Shown: positions 55,501 through 64,000 of the stretch, in pieces
Numbering within the stretch: position 1 is the stretch's first letter
How the letters are laid out: each line of letters starts with the position of its first letter
Assembly: GCF_964340395.1 (NCBI RefSeq)
Contig: NC_135563.1
Span: forward strand, 12,923,151 to 12,987,150
Direction: 5' to 3'
DNA from: Glandiceps talaboti
Taxonomy: Eukaryota > Hemichordata > Enteropneusta > Spengelidae
DNA: 64,000 nt
Position numbers and translations under genes: made by a program
Notes under the pieces: generated by a model
Seen by the model: only the letters and a program-made list of their open reading frames with translations
Databases searched by the model: none
What the model was told of the DNA's origin: nothing

Positions 55501-58500
55501 CCGTTCTGAATGGATCGTCTGAAAAACAAACGCACGTGCCTAGATGTTAGTATTGGTGAAGCTGTAAATGTTAACATTACGTAGTGGAATATTGAAAGTA
55601 ATTATCATGGTCTTTAACAAAAAAAAGTTAATTTCATCAATCAGCATTCAATGATACTTTCAAAATGTTGACGACTAACAGCCCTCTTCATCTGGGTATG
55701 AGATCATGGCCCCAAACGGTCACGACCTGTAGCCTAGGGTGGTGTGAGTGTGAGTGTTAGTTGTGGTCTTGTTTTAAAACTAAAGTGTAATTTAGGTCCC
55801 ATTTTGATTAAAAATCTGTAAAATGCAGACACCCAATGCATTATAAAACATATGAAGAAGCAAATCAGGGTAGTAAAATATGTGCAAAGAGGCCTGGAAA
55901 CTGAGACCGAGTCTGTATGATTTTAAAACTTATTGGTACCAATCATCACAATTATCATATACAAGTTCTTGGTGATAGTTCTTCCTTTTGCCTGACATAT
56001 GTCAATTTGTCTTAGTAGTTGAAATTGGAATAACATGACTGATGGGTATGTTCCCATATGGAACAAAGGTACTAACGCCCCCCCCCCCCCACACACACAC
56101 ACACACACACACGCGCGCCCCTCCATATCACAAGTTACAGACTCCCTTTGATGATACCTGATGGTCTTTGAGAAAACATTACATATAACAACCGAATAAA
56201 CGTGTCATCAAAGAACAAACCTGCATCTATGTCATGTTCAAATATTCTTTTATATTCATATTATAACATTGCATTAATAAAGCAAATCCATTAAGATCGT
56301 TATATCAGTAAGGCTCTGGAACAGTTTAATGGCGTCAATTAAATATTAATCTCTCAAGCCAGGCTGTGATTTTGTGTTGGTGATTGATTAGTGTAGAAGA
56401 ACTGTTACATAGAACATTAATTCATATATAAAAGTAACAATAATTTCAAAAACACAACACAACATTCTGAGCCTATAACATTGCACCCATCATCATGATA
56501 ATATACATTAACACAAAGATTCAACAGTTGATGTCTTAGATTTTGGACATGTGAACCATTTCGCAATTTTATGAATCAAGGGGTTTCTTTTATTGATCAA
56601 ATTGTGCCGAAATTTCATTGACTGTGCTTTTCATTTTCTCATTAAAATCGTCGTCAGAGCTTTGTTGATATGACCCAATTTGTACTTTCAAAATTCATAA
56701 TAAGAATATGTGTACAACATACAAACAGCCAGCATCAATCACCTCCAGCAAATTTGGATCATTCTGTGAGATCCAGTTAGACACTGAAGAAGGACAAGTG
56801 ATTTGTTTGAAACAAGTCTGTTTCTCAATCAAAAGTGAATGAAGAGAACTTAATTTGTGTATGAATCTTAATGCCTCCATGCTAAAAATACATAGTATTA
56901 GCATCAGTTATGGTGTACATCTTTCCTGCATGTGCGTCGTCTGTTTGTTTGTTTGTTTGTTTTTTCCAATCGGTCGACGTTGTTATGGTAATGGCTCAGC
57001 CGAGGGCTCTGACCTATTTTTCTAGACATAATTTGATCACAACTAAGATGAACAACTTATAAAGCATATCATGCTCTATGCAACAAAGGAAGATTAAATC
57101 TAAATGACTATCAGTTACACACCCGAGTAGCTGTCGAGAGGGTGAAACGGTCGACAATGAATGTTGCCATTGTTGCAGCCAAATTTAAGAACCGAAAATA
57201 GCCTAAATGCAAAAATTGTGATTTAATGGATAGTTAGATGTCGGGCTACTACAATGGTCCGAGGTTAGATGTATCACATTCTCTGACACTCCATTAACGG
57301 TATGATCAAACGACCTTCGGCCTTAACATCACTTCGCGGATCAATTTTCTTCGGTACAATGCCTCGTCAAGGACAGCAATGCCTACCCTAACAGGCAATT
57401 TATGTTCTTGGTTGACATTTTGTTTCATTTAAATGTGTAAACATGTGTTGCTTTGCTGTCATGACATATTGTTATGTTTAACACTGTAGTGTATAGGTTC
57501 AATAATCACATGCCCTATCATATCACTCCAATATACATGTCAACTTCACATTGGAACAACTTCAAGTTTTAGTCGCACTAAAACCTGCATGTAAGGGAAA
57601 ATAATCTTGCCTTCTCTGCACTTACTTTGATCACTTGCGTTTTGTCTTCGAGTTGTGTGATCACTTTTTGTGGCCCGGTGATCATGAGATTTGTGTTGTC
57701 GGTGATTCTCCTGTCGTTTCCAACCATTTTGAACAGCACCTGGAGCTGACGCAGTGGAGAAGCTGCTTGGTGTTTTACGTGTGAGTCTTGCTGGTGGCCT
57801 AGCTGGTCCTCCCCCACTCAGGCTGCAATGACAGAAGAGAGACTTGAGTTATTGTGGTACAATATGGAAATTAAACAGAGATCTAGAACGGATGGTTGTT
57901 AAAGACCTGGAAATACGTACACCGCTGCAACTACACAGGAGTTCAATATGTCGTAAAGTTGCAAACGATTTCAGTGTACATGCACATACTTGAGTTGAAG
58001 CATTTGTGCTTATACTTTATTGGGGGTTTTGGGAGTACTGAAGGGGAGGGGGCTTCACTGTTTTCCCCGTTGCTAAGAATATTGTCTTATGCTCGGATAT
58101 TTGAATCCTAGTTCGGATGAGACCTAGTTGCTGTTAGTATAATGTATTGCTGTTTCTTGTGTAACAGCATTATTTCAATCATAGTTCTAACCGTGTATGT
58201 CATTTTAGAAGTTGGTTGATATGGCGTCGTTTAAAGCCCCAGGCGTCAATACACCCATAACCTATCTGGGGTTAAACAAATACCATCATAAGTAAAAGCT
58301 GTATAATTGATATTCACAACGCCACTACAGACGTATAAGTAAATACTAGTATATGCTACCATTATGCAACAGCATTCCGTCAAATAAAACTGGATCTTAG
58401 CAAGTGTCTGCTAGTTACCTTGAAACTTTTTGTATAAAAGCTCAAGAAATTCGAATAGACATTCAAGATATACATTGCAATTAGACAGTGAGATAATATT

Positions 58501-58860
58501 TTTCAAGCTTTCCAGATACTCTCACAACAAGTGGTGAGTTTTAATCTAACACCAGTACCCATCTATTGTTGAAGGACATTTCGCCTTCACTATCTCAATA
58601 GCGGTACACAGGTCTCCACATGCTAAAGTAAACGAGCGTTCTCAGACAAATTCAAATACCCGAGAGATATTACAAAGTAAAAAAAAAACTGATTTGAACC
58701 ACCCGCCTCCTACTGGTAATAAAGATAAAGCTTTCCCGCGACCCTCTACCTACCACGGATCTGTAAATGAAGTTAGAAGTGTCGGAAAGGTAACGTGTTT
58801 TTCGTCCACACTCGACGAATGACGACTAAGCCAGAGAAATCTCTCTGAGTCGCCCTCCAT
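52590..58860 (-). CDS. Unrecognised basic coiled-coil protein with PP1-docking-like motif, 459 residues
   Basis: Seven exons (transcript order): 58754-58860, 57626-57822, 55393-55518, 54825-54945, 53818-54500, 53245-53325, 52590-52654. Lengths total 1,380 bases and all phases agree. The ATG at 58860 sits in GGCAATGG, a good context. Residues 21-25 are KHVTF, which fits the RVxF pattern used to dock protein phosphatase 1. Residues 36-180 are Pro/Ser/Arg/His-rich and probably disordered. Residues about 270-310 form a Lys/Glu-rich helix or coiled coil (EIQEKEKAAKESRDKQKKAL). RFKTQYVTWKSVEHERRGRG and EKYGLPETIDDDEL follow. The C-terminus is acidic (DESDQEDDGDY). The composition suggests a cytoskeletal, ciliary or nuclear scaffold, but I do not recognise the family and assign no function. 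It is convergent with the receptor gene. Confidence 0.82.
53818..54500 (-). other. Main exon of the unrecognised gene (residues about 184-411)
   Basis: A 683-base exon with acceptor TTCATTCACAG and donor AAAGG|gtaagt. It carries a basic patch (RPTRPIIITRKS), a helix starting SFKKLRHSRILKQFEDIELK, the charged coiled coil, and a serine/threonine-rich end (TIDLTSPRSTK). Lys plus Arg clearly exceed Asp plus Glu. The TSP tripeptide is a possible proline-directed phosphorylation site. Confidence 0.85.
56079..56118. repeat. Poly-C followed by AC microsatellite
   Basis: A run of C joined to about ten AC units, ending GCGCGC, in intron 2 of the unrecognised gene. Confidence 0.9.
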
Positions 58861-60635
58861 TGCCAGATAGAGTTCGCCTTGCAGTTGCTAAACAAGTAAA
58901 GCGTACAATAGCGACGATCAACAACCTTTCGGCGATATCCACATTGACATCCAGATGTCGTTCAAATCATGTGAACCGTGGAAACAGAGGTAGGGATCGG
59001 CGAGATGATTCATCGAAGTTTCGTCACGCCGTTGTTAGGCGATGCAAACACCGACAGTAGCTGTGGTTGGCGATGATACACACGAATAGTGTCAATTACA
59101 TTAATTTGAATACTGCAGATGAACTGTATCCTATCATAGCAGAAACCCCAAATCACGTAAAACACACAAAATATACAAACACACACTACAAAAATGACAA
59201 TAATAGACATAATGGGTATAGTAAGTTGAACCACTTTGGGATTTGCTACGGGTTGGTGGGTATTGAAAATTAGAAAGGGGAATGCCGACGCATTCGTTCA
59301 CAGGACAATGGCGCAAAGAATTGTAGTTTGCCGTTACTAGTACAGTGGTATATCGGTGTCAAAGGGCGGGAGAAAGGGAACGTGAACTAATTTATCTATT
59401 CGTCGTGAAAATATTTATCACGGAATGTTTGTCAGTGAACTAAAAAAGAAATTATATATGAAACGTTGCATGTTTAGTTTAGTTTAGTTTATATGCAGTT
59501 TTCAAAATACACATTTATCAATATACTTTGAAGGTAGACTATATGATGCCGTATGTATGGTATATTGGGTTTTCCCGCATATTACTCAAAACACTGCAGT
59601 GTACACGATGCTTATCACCTTTACATGTATACTAGAAACAAATATAAATACTAGAAACGAAGTTTGATTCGTAGAGATTTTAGTACTTATACAAAAATCG
59701 CAGAGGCGAGGATAACCCATGAACACCAACTGTAATGTCCATATTCGAGTTGTATCGTGTGATTCGCTAAGTGTTCTAGGACAGGAATTGCATGCGGAAG
59801 TGAGACTTGTAAGCCCACTGCACTTTTTCATTGATGTTCTAGCCATGAACAAAACGAATGTGTTTATCAATTTTGTATAACGGTATAGTGGTTACATGAA
59901 TATAATATGACTCTAACCTTAGGCTGTAGGTTACTGGAATCATACCAACATCTTTCACATTTCGCATCACAAACAGTCGACGTGCCATTAATTTGAATAC
60001 CTCAGATGAACTTATGAACTGGTTGCTATGGTCTGAGTATGTTACAACGTAGAAAATAGACATTGTATAACGTTTGAATATATAGTAAAAATTATGTATA
60101 CTGGCACGAAAAGGTTCGATTATTATATACTTCCTTCTCGCAAGCCAGTATAACCTTTACGCTCTCGTGGGACAAGTAATTCTTTAGGAATATTCTGCAG
60201 CTATATGTGGTATTCATTTAAACGCGAACAAAGGCGATGGTGATTTAATCTTAGCTGTCTTTGCCAAAAGTACACATTTCAGAGACGTTGCGAGATGCAG
60301 GATTTGTGAGAATGACTTCTTGGAGTTACTATGTATAAAGAGATGCAGTTAATTGAAAAAAAAAAGAACCTCGCCTTAGTTCCTGATTTTATGAAAACCT
60401 CTTTTGATCAATTATCTGTTATTTACCAACGAATATAATTAAAGTTCTTTTAAAAAAAATAAATCCATGGCCTCGGTACACAAACTATAAACAGTGACTT
60501 ATCTGATTGTTAACTAGAATGGCAGTAAGACTTTCAATCTCAGCAACTAAAACGGGTATTGATATTCATCGCAAGCGGGCGCCGTTTAGGCTGAACGACT
60601 GTAGGCATTTCCCTCATTCTTCACAAACACTTGTA

Positions 60636-61066
60636 TGGTATGTATGTGTGTATGTATGTATGTATGTATGTATGTATGTATGTATGTATGTACGTATGCA
60701 TGTATGTATGTATGTATGTATGTATGTATGTATGTATGTATGTATGTATGTGTGTGTATGTGTGTATGTGTATGTGTGTGTATGTATGTATGTAGGTATG
60801 TGTGTATGTATGTGTGTATGTATGTATGTATGTATGTATGTATGTATGTATGTGTGTATGTATGTATGTATGTATGTATGTATGTATGTGTATGTATGTA
60901 TGTATGTATGTGTGTGTGCGTGCGTGCGTACGTGCGTGCGTGCGTGCGTATGCATGCATGCATGCATGCATGCGTGCGTGTGTGTATGTATATATATGTA
61001 GGTATGTGTGTGTGTATGTATGTATGTATGTATGTATGTATGTATGCATGGATGTATGCATGGATG
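60636..61066. repeat. Large GTAT tetranucleotide array (about 430 bp)
   Basis: GTAT units with blocks of GTGT, GCGT and GCAT variants and a central GTGCGTGC stretch. All six frames stay largely open because the repeat has no stop codons. The resulting frames of 96-171 codons are artefacts. Confidence 0.97.
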
Positions 61067-62104
61067 GAGGGAGGAATTATGGATGTCGATGATGTTAACA
61101 CAGATAAGATATTACCTGGAGTTTAATGATATTACCTGTATTTAATGATAAAAGATATTTCATTTTAGTATTTCTATAACAGCATTATGTGCTATACGCA
61201 ACGTTTATGATATATTCACTGAAGATACACAGAGTAATTTCAAACCTATTTCAACTACTACTGTATTGCATACACTGAAAAAAATTCTGGTCATATGTTA
61301 CGTTTATAATCCATGTATTGTAGCCCTCTACTTTTATGCGCATGCCCAGGTTTTACATGATTACCTGATTTATCACCTGTATTATATTTATCGCCTGTGC
61401 AATTCAAAGTCTTTTGTTGTTTTTCTTAACCAATCCGGACCCGTCGTTTTTGTTGTGTACATGGCGATCAAATTGTCGTTTTTCATTTTAAGTGACTGTT
61501 TCCTAATTGTAAAAGAATATGACAGCTGTTGGTTCAAAATGTATACTCTATGCTATTTTGTACAAATAGTTGTGGGTGAAATTCCAATGTACACATAGGT
61601 TGAACACACTAGAAACGGACGATATGTCATGTCAGGCTTGTACTGTCAACAACACCTATAGAATGTCTTGAGTCGTAAAAGGTAACCCCTTGAAAGACCG
61701 TACTTGGCTAATAGAATGTATCAGGTACAATTCGATGTTTACAGGTCGATTGTTACATTGTAATGCTCGTGTAATTCAAGTGGCCGTGAAGAAGTATTAT
61801 AGCTGTAACTAAAACAAACTTCTGTTGCCCCTTTATGTGCATTTAGGCCTATCAGCATATTTGCTGAGTACTCAGTGTATTTTTAACCACGCCAAAGCGT
61901 TACTACAAGAATATAGGGATATGAGATTCTAAATAGCAAATCTCCATGATGACCCGATGGAAAACATTTCAGTATCTGAGCTTTCATTCTCGTTTTTAGA
62001 TACAACCGGTAAATGTATTTGAATACAGATCTTTAAACATTGCCGCCTAGGCTGAAAGCTGTATTACTCTACGATTATAGTGAAAATGTGTTTAAGACTT
62101 GCAA

Positions 62105-62141
62105 TTGGTGGTGGTGGTGGTGGTGGTGGTGGTGGTGGTGT
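62105..62141. repeat. GGT trinucleotide microsatellite
   Basis: About twelve GGT units. The poly-glycine frame through it has no supporting context. Confidence 0.93.
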
Positions 62142-64000
62142 GCGTAACTATGTGTGTATATTTTGTGTGTTTGAATCGTTTTTTTCTCGCGCACAAGAAG
62201 ATAAAAACATCAAGAATATAAATGACGAAATTTCACAGGATTTTTTTTACACCCTCTTACACCCTTAAGGCTATAATCATTGTTATACAATTATTCGTGT
62301 ACATTGGTTAAGATTAATTTTGTTCAGAGTGTAAAACTCCCCCAATAATAAAATAGTGCTCGAGAATTGAATAAGGGGAAACATGTCTCGCCGACGGCGT
62401 TGAAAAACAAAAATCGTATCCAAATAAATGGTCTATACGTGTATTGGTAATTCGAGTTTGTCATTTCAACGCTGACTGATGATGCGCGAAACCACCTGTG
62501 TTGCTATGGACTATCGTTGCTATGTGAATGCTGATGCAAGTTATTTTAATATCCGGTCCCTGGGGCGAATGTTGGAAACATGATATTTATTGGGTAAAAG
62601 TAACACAATTCATCAAAATGTCGATGTGACTATATTGAATATATCAATATCCGTCCTATGGAAAAAATAATGATTTATGATATAACATTGACAGTTTTAA
62701 TTTCGCTGAATAATTACAAGTTCTTATTTAGTAAAAAAAATTTAAAAAGCAAAACAATAAGCAAGGATTACTTTACGGCGGCAACATTCCACAGTCCCTG
62801 TAGGTGATCGTGAGTGTTAATATGTGCAACTAATTCACCATGAAATTGTCAATTTAAATGAAAATGCACGTAGTATAAGACAGCAGGTATCGAGCGATTG
62901 TTCTATCAAATAATATACACAATCACCATGTGTTGAATGAAGTTGAATTATCCTCCTGTGTGTTTAATTATCTAGGGAGTGGAAATTACAAATCTCGGAC
63001 TTCAAAGAAGTTGGCCTGAAGACCCATTCTTGTATAGAAAGACTTTGAAATCAACAGCCCTATATATGAAATGAACACAATTGAAATCGACATTAGGGAT
63101 ATCAACATACAATGATCGACAACGGTGCTTTCCCATATTCTTTGTTCGTTATCTACTTTCTTTGGGCTGTATGGGACAACGATTTTAATAATGGCGATTC
63201 CCATTTTAAGAAAGCTGTTCATAAATTCCGACTGCTGCTACTGTACTGCAAATGATGTGAGCGGTACTACTCTAAGCATATATACTCGGTGGATCATGTT
63301 TATGTGTTGATCTGCGTGTGTATATGTTTGTTACTGTTCTTAATACGTAGTATAAGTTGTATCAATGATATACCAAGCCTTTCTCAATTAACAATTCATT
63401 ATGAGGCGATTCTAACGAAAGGTCTGTCGCAAAAATATAGATAAATCATAAGCAAGCATCTGTCATCTGTCATCCAAAATTGTATTGACTCTGAGAGTAG
63501 AACTTTCATTACTAAATAATTATAAGTTTGTGAAAATAATAGAACTTTCAGGATACCTTCTACAGATACATGGTTTATTGTACACTGAGAGAGTCGTCAA
63601 AGTGACATGTTATACACACATGGCAACGTTAATCATGGATGACCCCCAGCAAACTTTCATCACTCTCAACCCTACTTTAAAATATGATAGGGGGTCTCAA
63701 TTTTACCATGATTTCAGCAAATCGAGTCTATGATTTTATATATCAAACAATATCGATGCTTGTATCAGAAACTATGAGAATTACGATATGTATTATCCTT
63801 TCTGATATTGTATTTTGTTGGGAATTTCTTGCCGTGGCCACTTTGCTGCCATGACAATCGAGTCAAATTGTTCATGCCGATGCATAACTTCAGAAGTTTT
63901 CCAGCATTGATTTTGACATAAAACAGCGATTGGAATTCGAACCATTGTTTTCCTACTAAACGTACCTATTAAAAAAAAGAAGAGTGTTACAACATATAAC

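Larger units (their letters stand above)
58861..64000. other. Upstream and intergenic DNA, no gene recognised
   Basis: Both strands were read for exons. The longest open frames outside the GTAT array (for example 61266-61598 plus) are hydrophobic AT-rich runs without motifs. Contents seen: the GTAT array, a GGT microsatellite, a TTTAG run at about 59471 and AT-rich single-copy-looking DNA. Confidence 0.5.

Noticed and set aside
57578-57817. 79-codon minus-strand frame over exon 2 of the unrecognised gene
   Set aside because: It is a shadow frame: a TGA lies directly after the acceptor in that frame, while the overlapping frame joins both neighbouring exons in phase.
58860-59060. Basic 66-codon plus-strand frame divergent from the unrecognised gene
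   Set aside because: Starts without ATG, shows no domain, and is probably promoter-proximal non-coding DNA.
60507-61126. Long Cys/Val/Tyr- and His/Thr/Ile-rich open frames on both strands
   Set aside because: They are translations of the GTAT array, open in every frame only because the repeat lacks stop codons.
61266-61598. 110-codon hydrophobic frame
   Set aside because: No ATG at its start, no motif, and a hydrophobic composition typical of AT-rich non-coding DNA.
62080-62268. Poly-glycine frame
   Set aside because: Translation of a GGT microsatellite without coding context.

Overview
The window is nuclear DNA from an animal. Coding exons are short, bounded by GT/AG (once GC/AG), and separated by long AT-rich introns full of microsatellites, MITE-like foldbacks and a tRNA-derived SINE. 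Frequent TACATGTACATG runs, and a receptor mixing CUB, C-type lectin, EGF, LDLa, LRR and 7TM modules, suggest a marine invertebrate (lophotrochozoan, ambulacrarian or cephalochordate). I cannot name the species.

Region 1 (1 to about 24.1 kb, minus strand): the first 11 coding exons, 655 codons, of delta-1-pyrroline-5-carboxylate synthase (ALDH18A1/P5CS). This is the bifunctional mitochondrial enzyme that turns glutamate into the precursor of proline and ornithine. The last part, roughly 140 codons judging by family length, lies beyond position 1. The introns carry most of the repeats: a TTAA-flanked 353-bp palindrome, two inverted copies of a TTA-flanked MITE, a SINE, and local duplications. 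A possible in-frame 75-bp cassette exon sits at the junction where mammalian P5CS isoforms differ.

Region 2 (24.1-26.7 kb): intergenic DNA between two divergently transcribed genes.

Region 3 (26.7-49.65 kb, plus strand): the most interesting locus. A phase-consistent 32-exon model encodes about 2,047 residues: signal peptide, CUB, C-type lectin, EGF, C-type lectin, three CUBs, C-type lectin, seven LDLa repeats, a capped LRR block, a relaxin-receptor-like rhodopsin-family 7TM domain, and a cytoplasmic tail resembling the C-lobe of a protein kinase with its catalytic residues lost. It belongs with the LDLa/LRR receptors (RXFP, snail GRL101) but has a much larger ectodomain and an unusual tail.

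Region 4 (49.65-52.6 kb): intergenic DNA between convergent genes, with a complex inverted repeat.

Region 5 (52.6-58.86 kb, minus strand): a 7-exon gene for a 459-residue basic, partly coiled-coil protein that I do not recognise. It has an N-terminal PP1-docking-like KHVTF motif and an acidic C-terminus.

Region 6 (58.9-64 kb): no convincing gene. It contains a 430-bp GTAT array and AT-rich DNA.

The three genes show no functional link. Exon joins were worked out by hand from splice-site and reading-phase agreement, without transcript evidence.
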